This document shows, one piece after another, positions 23,633 through 36,238 of a stretch of DNA of 64,000 nt. Every line of letters begins with the position of its first letter. Positions within the stretch are counted from its first letter, which is position 1. The position numbers and the translations under genes are program-made. Below the pieces are notes generated by a model. It was not told where the DNA came from and did no database searches. It worked only from the letters and a program-made list of their open reading frames with translations. Source of the stretch: Hamiltosporidium tvaerminnensis (lineage: Eukaryota; Microsporidia; Dubosqiidae). The stretch covers positions 1,116,001 through 1,180,000 of the forward strand of contig JAKIMF020000007.1 of NCBI GenBank assembly GCA_022605425.2, in the 5' to 3' direction.

Positions 23633-23890
23633 ATGATTTTTAGATTCAGCGTGTTATTCATTGCAACTTATGCTTATCCTATGGATTTAATTTCAATACC
23701 TCATATATATCGTAATATGCAAACCGTAAAAAGTCATCCCGTATTAAATGAAAACATTAACATAAATAACGACCGAACCAATGAGCTGTTTCACCCAAAT
23801 TCTATTGAGAAAATAGTTTTCGAAGTTAAAGATTTTAATTTTATAAAAAATACAAGAAATACAAGCAATAGGAAATTTAGAATAACATGA
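23633..23890 (+). CDS. Possible small secreted protein, 85 aa
   Basis: This ATG-initiated frame begins with a short hydrophobic segment (residues 1-15, MIFRFSVLFIATYAY) resembling a signal peptide. A polar region rich in Asn, Ile and Lys follows, with no cysteines and no known domain. If secreted it would be a small effector-like or wall protein, but that is only inference. Its less biased composition compared with surrounding A/T runs slightly favours a gene; its small size and lack of relatives do not. Confidence 0.35.
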   Translation: MIFRFSVLFIATYAYPMDLISIPHIYRNMQTVKSHPVLNENININNDRTNELFHPNSIEKIVFEVKDFNFIKNTRNTSNRKFRIT

Positions 23891-26800
23891 AAACTTTAAA
23901 ATGATTAAAAAAATGTAGAAATCCTAAATATATTTTAAATTTTTTTCATTAAAATTTTATTTGGTTACGCTATTTAAGTCCCAACATATTGAGTGTCATA
24001 CTATTTTTCGACTGTTTTACTAGCCTTTCATTGATATTAGACTCCTTTTCGGCATTTTGATTCTAATTTTTTATTCAATTATTTTTTTACACATTGACCT
24101 CGAAATAATTTTCGTGTTGATTCGTTAAAGAACTTTCATCATTAAAATGTTTGTATAATAATATAATTTTTGGTTCGTGCGTTGTCTTTCTTTTATTTAT
24201 TTCTCATGTGTGGTTTACTACACGAAAACATCTATTATCGAAACTCAACATCCTTTTTGATAGTGGTAACGTTTTTAGATGGTTGTAAAGAGCAAAAACA
24301 CGCTTCACATCCCTTCTGTTAAAACCGTTTTGGGCTTCTTAAGTTACATTATATGGCGATTTGACTCAAGAAAGTTCAAATCACGCCATGGTACATATCA
24401 TTAATGACTATTTATAAAAATGAAAACAAAAATGTATCAAAAAAGTTGTATTTCTTAATTTTTTTTTCGGTAAGACATGAAAGAGCCATTAAAAATTTTA
24501 ACTCAACTAAGTTGATATTATTCCACCTTTTATTATAAACATGTTCAATTGATTTCATAGCCTTTTGCATCCTGTATTCTTTCTCATGGCTGTTTCTTCT
24601 ATAAATCTATTTTCTAGAATTTCTCAAAAAGCGAGTCCTCATTTTCTAGCATACCATTATATTCAAAGATGCAGCATAATAAAACTAAGAATGACTTAAT
24701 TATGTTGTTTAATTTAATCGTCAGATTCTTTCTTCCATGTCGCTTTACCAAATGGCCTAATACGCAACAAATCACTACAGAATTCAAATTTTTCTTCTTC
24801 GATTTAAAAATATGTGTATCTCAATAAACTGAAAAGAAGTCTTTTATTGTGGGTTCAATTTTTCTTTTCAATCCTTTCAAAGCTAAAAATACAAACAGCT
24901 GGCTTTTTTATATTCTATGACCGTCAATATAAATTCAGATATCATTTTTGATGCTGATATTACCTTTTAAGACTTTTGAATATATTTTTGTTCGTCAATT
25001 TTCAATTTTTGCCAGGATATTTTTACATCAGCGAAAAAAAATTGTTGTCAATTGCTAAGTTTTAAATATATTACATCCGGTTATTATTTCTTCAATTTTT
25101 CAAGGCTACCCTGAGTTTTAAAAACATTGATGATCTCGAAGCTTAAATTATAAAGCTTTATACAATTCAAAATCTAAATATTATCCATATTTTTAAAACC
25201 TTTTTTGATCAAAAAGCCAGGAAACTATGCTTTTGGATGATCAACCCAAAAATAATCGGCTATTACAAATCTAAGATATTACAGACCCTATTTTATAACA
25301 AAACAAGATGTCTAAAAGTTGTATCAGGCTATATTTTCGTATCTTATATAATAGGCTAAAGTTTACTCAATATTAAAACTTTAATTTCAGAATTCAAATA
25401 AGCTATATTGTAAGTTTTCGTTGTCATATATATTGTTAGAGTGTCTTTTACAGCTTTAATTTTTTTTTTATAGAGAATTATGGGTAAAAAAAGTTTGAGT
25501 CATACGAGCTATTTTGCTCTTCACTAAAACATACTTTAAGAAAAAAAGAGTATTTCAATTGTTAGTAAAACTATATTCCTCTATGTATTCGAAAACCTTT
25601 GAAATCCGATAAAACGATGTTTTCGATCATAACGGATTTCTTCGGTAATCATTGTTCCTTTAAGCTTTCTCGTTTACATTCAGTAAAATTACTTATTAAA
25701 AAGAACAAATGAAATAAATCCAAACTTTACCGCGGAGTTTCCTTCCCATATTCTTTATACGAATTCTCTGAATTCTTCTGATTTGGAGATTTTTCTTTCG
25801 TATTCTTAGGATCATAAATTTCCAGGTTATCACTGCAAATTATTAACTAAAATGCATTTTGTCTATAAATACGATATATTGTATTACGTGCTGTCTTTGC
25901 GTAGATATAGCGCATTAAATTTGTTTCTATTAGTTATTTAACGAAATAGCCAAAGAACCAGTATTTAGTCGCTTGTATATTTAAATCACTGAAGCTTAAT
26001 TTCAGATATTTATTTTCAGTTTTAGCTTATTGTTTTGACAAAAAATTTTGCAAGACATTGTTGGTTCAATTAAGTTAAAAAAACATATTTTTTGGTGAGT
26101 CTTTCTTTAGTCAGTACTGGCTTCTAAAAACGTTTTCATGCCACAGAAAACTATATTAAAGCTTTGTTATTGCTAAAAACCTAACAAATTCGAAATACAT
26201 TGTAAAATGTTTGGTCTCATTTGAAAAGAAGTAAATTAAAATATTTTGAGAGTTTCTAGTAAAAAACAGTGATGATAAATTATAACTCGAAAGACCAAGA
26301 AACATAACACAAGATTTCTGATAAAAGAGTATCCGAAGTCAAAACAATAAACCTTTTGTCGTTTAAATAACACTATAAATGCTGACTTGACGACTTCATT
26401 AAAAGTGTATAAGTTGTTGTCAATTAATTCAGGCAGCTTACAATAAAATTGACATTTGAATAGGCCATAATCACGATTATATTTAAAGAATTGCTTCTTT
26501 ATTTTACGATTACATAATTTTGCGGATAGAGGATAGGATAATTATTAATTGGTTAGTATTTTTGAATTTTTGTACAGATTGATTATTAGTTAAAATCTTG
26601 CACAGTTTTTTCAATGGCTTTTTTTCTAAACCTACAGGTTTTCTTATAAAGAAACGTGGAAAACCAGAAATGTATAAACTGAAGTCAACATATTTATTCA
26701 AAAACATATTTATGCTTTGAATAACGTTTTTTTTTGATTTAAAATATAGGTATTTGTATGTGAATAGTATCGGAGTATAATTTTTGTTATTGATACTTCT

Positions 26801-29800
26801 ATATATCCGTTGGCAAAAAAATATTTGTTAAATTTAGAATATCTTTTATCTACTCATTCGAAAACCTTTGATTCGTATAATATACGCTGTTTTCTTTGAT
26901 ATTTTTTCTACAAAATAATTCTCCCACCTTAAAATAAAATTTGTGTTAGAAAAAATCGTGCTTTGGAAAATATTTTGGAAACCAGCATTTTTATTAATCG
27001 TGTTTTATTTATTTTTTTAAATCATTAACTGCTAAAAGACCTAATGCATCTTGAAAAAATTTATTGCAATGTTTCCATTCCGTGCATATAAAACATATTC
27101 CATGCTTTTTAAGATATGCTTTCAAACCTTCTGGAAGGCCAAAAACTCAGTGATGTTCTTGATTAATGAACTCTATTACTGAATTGAGTTTAATAGCAGC
27201 AAGCCTGGCATATCACCTTAAAAAATTGTAGATTAAGAGCTACCATTATTGCAGAACTCCGCATAGTGTGACTTTGATAGGATTCTGGGTGATTTATTTC
27301 TGATTTATATGTATAAAATTAATCGGATGAATCGTCTTTTAGTATTTTTAAACATCTGAAACAAGATGGGTTTTAACTTTACTCGATGTATATTATAGTT
27401 TTTTTGAAAAATTAGTATTTATCCTGAGTTAACAGTCTTTTATATATCCCCATAGCATCGCCCGTGATTCATATGTTCTATTTTTTTATTTAATAGCCCA
27501 GTTTTTTTATCCATCATTAAATCAAAAGCTGAAATAGATTTTTTAAACCATAATTTGTATTTGTAACGTCGAACTTATTTTATCTAAATCCTTATAGAGT
27601 CATTTGCAAATTCTTTAAATTTAAGATCTAAGACAATCATAAGAGTTATTTAATATTTAGGCATTTTAAATATGAACGCATTCGTTTTATAGCCAAAGTT
27701 AGTTTGAATCAAGAATAATTAGAGTTTAAATTTTAAAAGATCTTAAATTAACAAAGTCTGGTAATGACCATTTAATATTTAAATCTATTTCTAAAATCTA
27801 ATAAAAATACATTGAAACAATCTTATACTTAAATATTTTTTTCAATTTTAATTTAGAATGTAAGTAATCCTCATTAATAATTAATTTTTTAATAAATTGA
27901 TATAAGAATCATTCTAAGCAGTTATGCTTTCATCAGTTTAAATGGTATATTTTGGTGCCGAAAAACATATTTGAAAGTTTAAAATAATCAAATAAAGATA
28001 ATCTACAGTTAATTAATTTAGAAAAAATATTTACCAAATTAAGCTTTTGACACAAAAATTCTTTTTTTTAATCTTTAGTCAATTTTTAAGATCTCTGTAT
28101 TATTATAAACAAAATATTAGATCCATTACTATTTATATAATTTACATTATAGGTAAATAAAAGATATATGGCTTTATAATTTTCTCAATAATGAATACCC
28201 TCATAAAAATTTGCTTAATAGGAATAAACCCGTTTCTTACTATATGTATTTCTGAATTTGACTTTTAAAATCCTCAGTTCTGAGATATATAAAAGTGTCA
28301 TTAAAATTTTCAGGTACTGTCAAGAAGATGCTTTTTTTGAAATTATAAATATATTTGATTTTTTATTTTTATCGTATAATATATTGAAGTCTATGTCGAA
28401 ATTTTGTAAAAGAGGTTGGAAGTTTCAGAAAACTAAGGTGTTTTCATATATTCATGCTACAACATGCATATTTCTTTCGGCATAAAATGTGTGCTCAAAA
28501 AATTTTTTTCCACTAAAAAGTCGAAAATATAAATTTGAAATTCCTCACTTTTACTAATTCTCGACTTTCTTGTTTTGTTTATCTCATATATAATCATATG
28601 TTTATTTACCATTTCGAAGTTTGTTTCTTCTGGGTATTTCTGATTATTAAAACGACAAAATTTCGTAGAAACATTGTAATAAATGCAAGACCCACGTGCT
28701 TTAGATTTTAAGAAATTAATTACAAATTCATTGCCTGAACTTTCAAAATCTATGAAAAAAATTGACAAATTCCTCATTGATCGAGCATGATTATAGAATC
28801 TTTAAGTACCATGGCATTTTTTAATTGATCTAAATATTATAAAGTATTTTTGAAAATCTGAATTTCACTCTTCTTTTATTTAATCTATATACTTCGAATA
28901 TGAGGTTTTTGTATAGCTGACAACTCAACCACTAACTAAAAATGCCCAAAACGTCTTAATGAAATAGAAGGTTTTAATCTACTCTTTGAATTCTTTCTGA
29001 TCTGCAGGTAACTGACTAAGCTATAAAAATCTGTTAGTAAAAATCTTTTTAAGTAATAAAAAAACGTCGGGTTTTAGTTTGATAATTTCACAGAAAATGC
29101 TTTTATAAATATGTGTTTAGGAATATTAAGGTTTTATTCTCTGTAGATTTTTGATTCCGTGACATATGATTACTATAAGCTTATATTGCATAATTTATTC
29201 TTATGGTTAGACTTCACCACTTCGCGCCTGGCAATATGTATATTCGGTATATTTTGTGGAAAAAAAATTTAGGGGAGCGTTTTTCGATTAATTTAGTTTT
29301 CAAATGTATCAAAAGAAGGTTTATTTACAAATATACAATAGTTTCAAGACTCAGCCTATCTTTTCATCTTCAGGTTTTCTTAATAACTCATTTTATGTAT
29401 CTTTAAAAATTTACAAAATCTTAAAACTAATTGTAAGATAGATTTATTATCGGCATATATAATACTGATCTTTATGATAAAAAAATGTTTGAATTTTCAA
29501 TTTTAAATACAAACCTCTGGCAGAGAACACATACTGATAAAAAAAATTAGAAATAGATAATTAAAAGTTGATAAGAAAAAATATTATAGTTTATAGATAT
29601 TTAAAAATATTTTATGATCTTCATCTGTTTATTATATATTCTAGAGGTAAGTATAACATATTTTAGACATAAAAAAAATTTATTTCTGACATATTTGCCT
29701 CTATCTAATATATTTCTTTTCGCAGTCGAAATCTTTTATGATAATTGTCTATTGTTCTTTCATATACCTCTACAGTCTAAAAAGATATATTCCTGAACCA

Positions 29801-30440
29801 CTTTCACTAGGCTTTTTGAATACCTTTTCTGTTTTTCTAGGTTCTTTAAAATATTATCGTCGAAGGAATCATGGGATATTAAAATCTCTATGCCAGATGT
29901 AATGTTTATAATCTGTTTATTTAACATGTTTTTATTGTTGTTTAAGGTATTGTTTTTGATTCTGTTTGATGATTTGTAAACCCACAATTAAGCCTTGGAT
30001 CAGGTTTGTATGTATAAAGCCATAATAAAAAATGAAAGATAATATCATAACTACACAGGAAAGAAGTTTATTTATACATTTAAATTTTTATATTTAAGCT
30101 TTATATTCTAATATAAAAATATTTTAAATTGTTATTGTGATAGATTAATTTTAGTTAAGAATTTCTTATGATGATTAAAATGTATATAAATTTATGGTTT
30201 AATTTATGGTAAAATATAAAAAAAATTGCTGATTAAAAAAAATAACAATTGATTATATTTATTTATGAATGTTACAAAGTAAATCAAATTTAATTTCAAA
30301 CAAAATTATAATATAATTGTTTTTTAATCTATATCAATAAAACAAACAAATAGAAAGTTTTAAATTTGAATTCGTAAATTCCAAAAAAAGTATTAATTTT
30401 ATTCAATATATATTTTTCTTATAATCATTTTATTTACATA
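23891..30440. other. Long stretch of decayed DNA, no intact gene
   Basis: No frame above about 106 codons and none with a recognisable motif. Patches at about 24.2-25.3 kb and 26.9-27.5 kb read on the minus strand as less repetitive, frame-broken protein-like sequence (for example CFICTEWKHCNKFF near 27,080). These are probably transposon relics, but the family cannot be named from the sequence. 27.6-30.4 kb is plain AT-rich. Confidence 0.45.
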
Positions 30441-30444
30441 ACTG

Positions 30445-33400
30445 AAATTCTATTTATTTAATAAAATTCTCGGTTAAAATATTTTTACCATTTTTAGATG
30501 TTTTCTTCTACCTCTTAAACCATTTTTGTCTCTTCTTCCAAATCCGACTCTTCATTTATGTTATTGGTCAGTTCCTCCAAAGTGGTTCCTCCTTGTGAAA
30601 TAAAGGGTGTATTATTTTTTGGTTTTAAAATTTTAACACCATCTTCCTCTCTTTTCGCTTCTTTTAAAGGGGGTATTGGTTCCTCATGCATCTCTGATCT
30701 CATAATAACACCCATTGACGCTCTCTCCCGGCATTTAGTCCTGACTCAAGTCCTCTTCGTCGATCAAAGGAAATTGTTTCGACTGTCTTCTTAAGTACTA
30801 TAGACTGAATGTATGCCTCTACATTCATGGGTATTTCTAGTCTTTTAAGATGAGATTTATGGTATTTTATCACAATACCGTCCCAGGTCATCACATAAGG
30901 GATTATCTCAACACTACACTTATAAATAAGACCCAACCCATTGGCTAGCAGGTCATACTTCCTAAGTTTTTCAGTTTCAACTATTTGAAGTGAATCTTGG
31001 GAAGTGATTCCTACTTCAATGAGTGTTATCTTATTCTTCTTCTTATCTAAAATAAATATGTCCGGTCTGTTATTCCGAGTTTTAACATCAGTTTTAATTC
31101 TGGTGTCCACTCTTATCTCTGCATACTCATTATCAAGAATTTCTTGAACTGAGTGACTCCTTATTCGTTTTGAAGACTTAAACTTATATCTATTTAGGAG
31201 AAGTAAGTGTAGGCATCTAACCACTTGATTATGCCGTCTGGTGTAGTCATGACCTAGATTTTTTTCTCATCGAGCTGCTAGATGATCCAAAGTCTTACCA
31301 GATTTATTCCAATGTTGACACATACATTCTGCTCCCCAGAATACATTTCTATCCTGATATAGCAGAACACGGCTTCATTGTGTGGCCTAATATTCCCTTT
31401 GTTTAGCCATATAGAAGAGTCACTAACACTCAAAGGGTCATTTTTTCTTGCATTATATAACTTTAAATGGAGTTTTCGTTTTTCTATTTCGTTATGTAGT
31501 TTTGTAAGTTGAGCTTCTTCTAAACTTTTGTAGGTGACTTCTTCTACCAACCTGTACTTTACTTTTAAAAAGCCTTTTATTAGTGTAAGATGGGTTTTAT
31601 TATTATTCTCCACCATGAGGATTGCTGCTCGTCTAGTTGATATTTCTTTACTTTTTTCCAGACAATCCAAGAGTTGCAGAAGCATATGTTCGCTTCGCAA
31701 CTCAACACTATTTAGGCCTCTTCCAAGTTCGGTTCTAGGAAGATACAAGCGCTCTTTACATCCCTGGTCGGAGATGTATCTTATTCTTCACCAACACCGC
31801 ACGCACTGCATCATCTAACTTAGAGAAGTCAGCCGGTTCAAGTCGAAGTACTCCTATGTGATAGTTGATTAACGATATCGCATGTTGATTGATTTCAGAA
31901 AATAAATTTTTTGCATTTAATCTAGTGGGACAAAGTCTTTCAACTCTTGATATAACTTTGCTCTGTACTTCTTCAAATGAGCTACGTGTTGGGATTCCTC
32001 TGCTATCTTCTATTATTCCTAACTATTAGTAATCACTAACACCTTCTAAAAGAGTAGCAGTATCTTCACAACACGTATCATTTGTGGCTGACTTCTCTTG
32101 GTTAATCTCTAACCCAATCACCTTTAAAAATTCCTTTGCCTCGTCTGTCATAGCACTCAATGTCGAACTGCTTTAGCAAGGAGCTTTAGATCATCAATAA
32201 ACAAGAGATGAACAGTCAAAAGGGATTCTGCATCTGTTTGTACTGTCACTTTTGTGTATTTTTCATTAAGCTTTCGGCTTAATGGATCCATACACAGCAC
32301 AAACAACAATGGTTACAAACTATCTCCTTGTAGAATTCCTCTATCAATCTTCTTGATCATGATTTTTTCAGGCCCTACTGATATATCAATTTTCCATTTT
32401 GATATAATTACCTTAAAAAATTTCAGGATCCAATCAGGTAAATTAAGGTTTTCCATGCAATGAGTTAAATAAGCATGATCTATTAGATCATAAGCTTTTT
32501 TAACATCAATCTATGTTGCCTTAAGATTGCTTCCGTACTCTTTATTTATTGCAATATTTAGTAGAGCCTGCTCTTTCGTACCCTGCCCACCTCTAACTGC
32601 TTAGAACTGGTTCTACGTAAGCAACCCTCGCCTTTCCACTTTAAGTTGAACGACTTTCGTTACACACTTAGTCGTTAACTTGTAGAGGTTAGACATACAA
32701 GTGATTGGCCTGTAGTCAGAGCCTCTTTGTGGAATTCCTTTGTATCAAATAGAAAATCCTGCAGTAGAACCAATTAGCTTGAGGTGTTCCTTCTAAACAC
32801 ATAACTTTCACAATATCATAAATATATTTGTGAAGAGTTGTAAGTTTCTTAATGAAAAAATTGTAAATACCATCAATTCCGGCAGCTTTCCAATTCGGAA
32901 GCCAATTAATGATATTTACAAATTCATCAAGTGAAGGAAACGTGGTCGGATGATTATCTGATACAAATGGAATCAAATAATCATCCTACGTGACCGTGTC
33001 ATCATTTTTGTTCCACATTGTAGACCAAAAACTCACAATTTCATCTCGACTAACCACATGCTCGGATTCCACACGCTCAGATAACCCACGATAAAATCGA
33101 CCTCGGAAAAGCTCAAACATACGATTCTCTTTTCGGAATTGCTTCCTACTTTCATGCATCGTAATTTTTTTCTCGTACACATTCAAAGACTCATTCTTCT
33201 TAACTAAAGCCTCAGAAAGATCAGTTACACTGCTCAAGTTTAAATTAAACACTCGCATGATTTTCTTAAGGCTCTTCGTTTCCGAAGTGGAGAGCTTTTC
33301 CTGCTTACGAGCCTTCTCATGAAGATCTTTGGAAAGTACTAACTTAGAAATTTAACTTTCTATGCTTTCTTTCCAAGCGGATATAGGCTTTTCTTTGCGT

Positions 33401-34227
33401 GTTGCCTCGTCATAGCATACCTGCGCAGCTTGCATGATATACGCAGCTTCCGTAATTGACTCAGGTACATGAGCTCCTGCATATTCACCGACTACTCGAT
33501 TTATGAGATCCAGAACTTTACTGTCAACCAATTCACTTGGAAGCTTTCGAGTTCGGACCACCACTTTTCCAATTCCCTTCTCCGAGATTTCTTTGATGTT
33601 ACTCAAAAATTTATCTCTAAGGTTATTGTACTCCGTGGTGTCAGTCAGGGTACATGGCTCAGTGAGACAAGTGGCGATTCTACGTCGCTCTCCATTCTCT
33701 TCTTGCCTTATTTCCCTTTCTGCCTCATTTTGTGCGAGTTTTTTAAACGCATCGATATCTAGTGTGCAGCTAAACTTCTCATTATAGTACCTCAGAGTAG
33801 CGGGCCAGCCATTTCCGGGAATTCTCTCAAACCTCTTTTGCACTGCTAGAATAGCAGATCTAGGCCATTCCTGCTCTATGACTGTGACAGAGTCGAGTAT
33901 TGAGTGCATTACCATCAGTCGATTCCCTTCTAGAATGGCATCTGTATTGAGGTTTGTCATGCCGTTGGCTGGTCCAAACGCAGTGGCATCGGTACCAGAA
34001 GACGAGGGTATGGTGTCAACCAAGCAGACTGGACTAGTCTGGCAACTACTGCTTGGTGGTTGGTGGGTGGTGTCATGGAAGGTCGGTGGATGTGGAAGTC
34101 TCTCGGATAACATTGCTACATCTACATCACACATCAAAGTCTCTTCTGCGATGTTCTCCAAGTTGTTTACAGCCTTTATTTTTTCATTTTTTATATTTTA
34201 GCTGTATACTTTTTTCTTTCTACCCAT
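30445..34227 (-). pseudogene. Broken near-full-length copy of the RLE-type non-LTR retrotransposon (copy 1)
   Basis: Collinear with the intact element at 46112-49920 from its first codons (ATG complement at 34225-34227) to its 3' tail (TATTTAATAAAATTC near 30,455). Open segments remain at 33352-34161, 32986-33258, 32716-32976, 31278-31748 and 30700-31224, separated by stops and frameshifts. The catalytic FIDD box and the zinc-knuckle region are disrupted. Protein-level identity to the intact copy is very high after about residue 178 but much lower before it (see findings). A Tc1/mariner element sits immediately 5' of the start codon. Confidence 0.93.
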
Positions 34228-35568
34228 AAAAAATTTGAAAAAAAAATTTAAAAAATAGAAATTTAAAAAAAAAAAATTTAAAAAATAAAAATTCATTATA
34301 AAATTAACTCTCATGTCAAATTCTTTTTCAGGTAAATATCAACGAGAACAAATATGTTTTTCATGTAGTTGAAACACCGGAATGTATAGAGTGCGAAAAT
34401 GACAATGTTTTGAAGTGTCTTGTGGAAACATCGGGATCATATGATGAAAATCTCGCACTAACCACCATTCCAACTCTGAAGAAACAAATTGATTCTATTA
34501 ATGATCGGGAACGCATAATTGAAAAAACATTAGAAGGCTATTCTATGTCCGCAATCGCTTCGATGTATAGAATAAATTACCAGACGGTTAATAGTATCGT
34601 TAGATGATATTTAAAAACCGGCTTGGTATTTGTCAAGAAAAGAAGTGGTGATTATGCGATCAAAGTTAACTTTTGAAATAAAAGAGAGCTTAAAAACCTA
34701 TGTTGATTTGGGGTGTCAAAAACCTTGTATGAGTTCGCAGAATGGGTCAAATGTACATTTAACTTTGATGTGTCAACTAGTACAATTGATCGCGCACTAA
34801 GGGAGTTCCATTACACTCTAAAGCAGGCAACAGAAGTGCCTGAGCGTAGAAATACACTTTCGACAATTGAGCTAGGAACCAATTACGCAACTAGTTTTCG
34901 TGAGTTGGAGGTTGATAACGATGACAAAAACCTTGTCTTTTTAGATGAAGCTGGGTTTGCGGTAGTAACACGCCCCAGCAGAGGTCGTAATATGAGAGGT
35001 GAATCTGCATACTTATCTGTAACAGCAGCCCGAAGTAAAAATATTTCAGTAGTCGCAGCAATGAACAAATATGGTATGATATACCATAAGATTCATGAGA
35101 AGGCCGTAAATGGTGAGGATTTCAAATTATTTATTAAGGAGATTAATGAAAGTTGTCAACGGCAAGGAATTTTGACTTCAATATTTGTAATGGACAATGC
35201 GAGAATTCATTACTATCGTGGATTGAATGATGATGAGGAAATTACTTCGTATCGAATAAAATATCTTCCACCTTAGTCTCCATTTCTTAATCCAATTGAG
35301 AATGTATTCGCAGTCTGGAAAAAAAAACTAATTCGAGGTGGTGCTCGTACTGAGCCTCAGTTAAGAATATTAATTTGTGAAAAATTTAATAGGATCAAGG
35401 GAGAATATTGTAGTTTTTTTTACCGTAAAATGTTAGGATATTTGCAAAAGGCTCAAGTAGGGCAAGTGATTCTTGAATAATAAATCTCAAGTACTATTTA
35501 TAATTTTATTTTTTGAATTTTTATTTTTTTAATTTCTATTTTTTAAATTTTTTTTTCAAATTTTTATT
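34228..35568. mobile_element. Tc1/mariner (DD34E) element with long terminal inverted repeats
   Basis: The left end (34228-34306) and right end (35501-35568) are inverted repeats of about 70-75 bp. They share TTTGAAAAAAAAATTTAAAA, then AATAGAAATT and AATAAAAATTC. A TA dinucleotide flanks each end, consistent with the TA target duplication of this superfamily. It encloses one broken transposase gene on the plus strand. It is inserted exactly at the TA just before the start codon of the broken retrotransposon, so it landed after that element. Confidence 0.88.
34410..35480 (+). pseudogene. Broken Tc1/mariner transposase
   Basis: The first part (34410-34607) encodes a helix-turn-helix: RERIIEKTLEGYSMSAIASM followed by INYQTVNSIVR. 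The second (34713-35276) encodes the RNase-H-like core: FLDEAGF (first Asp, about residue 78 of that segment) and FVMDNARIHY (second Asp, about residue 161). After an in-frame TAG at 35274-35276, SPFLNPIENVFAVWK supplies the third acidic residue, a Glu. Spacing between the second Asp and the Glu is 34 residues (DD34E). Between the two parts there is a TGA at 34605, then a frameshift near 34,675 and a compensating one near 34,715. The gene is therefore inactive as read. Confidence 0.88.
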
Positions 35569-35619
35569 TTTATAAAATAATTATTATATTGATTGCAAGG
35601 ATTATTATATTGATCGAAA

Positions 35620-36225
35620 TTCTATGTTATTTTTATTTAATAAAATTCTGGGTTAACAAATTTTCTCTCGTTTAACTAATTTCTTCCATCACTTTAACCA
35701 CTTTATTCTCTTTTTCTACATCCGACTTATTATTAATGTCTATCGTCGGTTCCTCTGGTCTGGTTACGTCATCTAAAATAAGGGGTAAAATATTTTTTGA
35801 ATTTACTTGTTTAACACTATCTTCCTCGTTCTTCACTTCTTTTAAGGGGGGTGTTGGCTGTTTATGCATCTCAGCTCCTATAATAACACTTAATGACGCT
35901 CTCTCCCAGCTCTCTTCAGGCACTTGGTCCTGACTCAATTCCTCTTCGTCGATCGAAAGAAATCATATCGAGTGTTTTCTTAAGTACTATGGACTGAATG
36001 TATGCCTCTACATTTATGGGTATTTGTAATCTTTTAAGATAAGTCTTATGGTATTTTGTCACAATACCGTCCCATGTTATCACATAAGGAATTATCTCTA
36101 CACTACATTTGTAAATAAGACCAAGCTCATTTGCTAATAGGTCATACTTCCTAAGTTTCTCTGTTTCAACTATTTGAAGTGAGTCTTGGGAGGTGATTCC
36201 TACTTCAATGAGAGTAATCTTATTC
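35620..36225 (-). mobile_element. 5'-truncated copy 2 of the RLE-type non-LTR retrotransposon
   Basis: It covers only the last ~180 codons and the 3' tail of the element, starting inside the restriction-like endonuclease (NKITLIEVGI) and ending at TATTTAATAAAATTC. It is bracketed by a perfect 13-bp direct repeat, ATATTGATCGAAA, at 35607-35619 and 36226-36238, the target-site duplication. Loss of the 5' end by incomplete reverse transcription is typical of LINE insertions. One open frame (35916-36227) and a second (35672-35938) remain, shifted relative to each other. Confidence 0.92.
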
Positions 36226-36238
36226 ATATTGATCGAAA

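Noticed and set aside
24200-25300. Possible MULE- or IS1595-like transposase relic on the minus strand (YIDGH, CCVLGHLVKRHGRKN)
   Set aside because: Isolated words only; the order of family motifs could not be established.
28457-28777. 106-codon ATG-initiated frame on the minus strand
   Set aside because: No motif, no coding-like composition, and a frame of this length is expected about once by chance in 64 kb of such AT-rich DNA.
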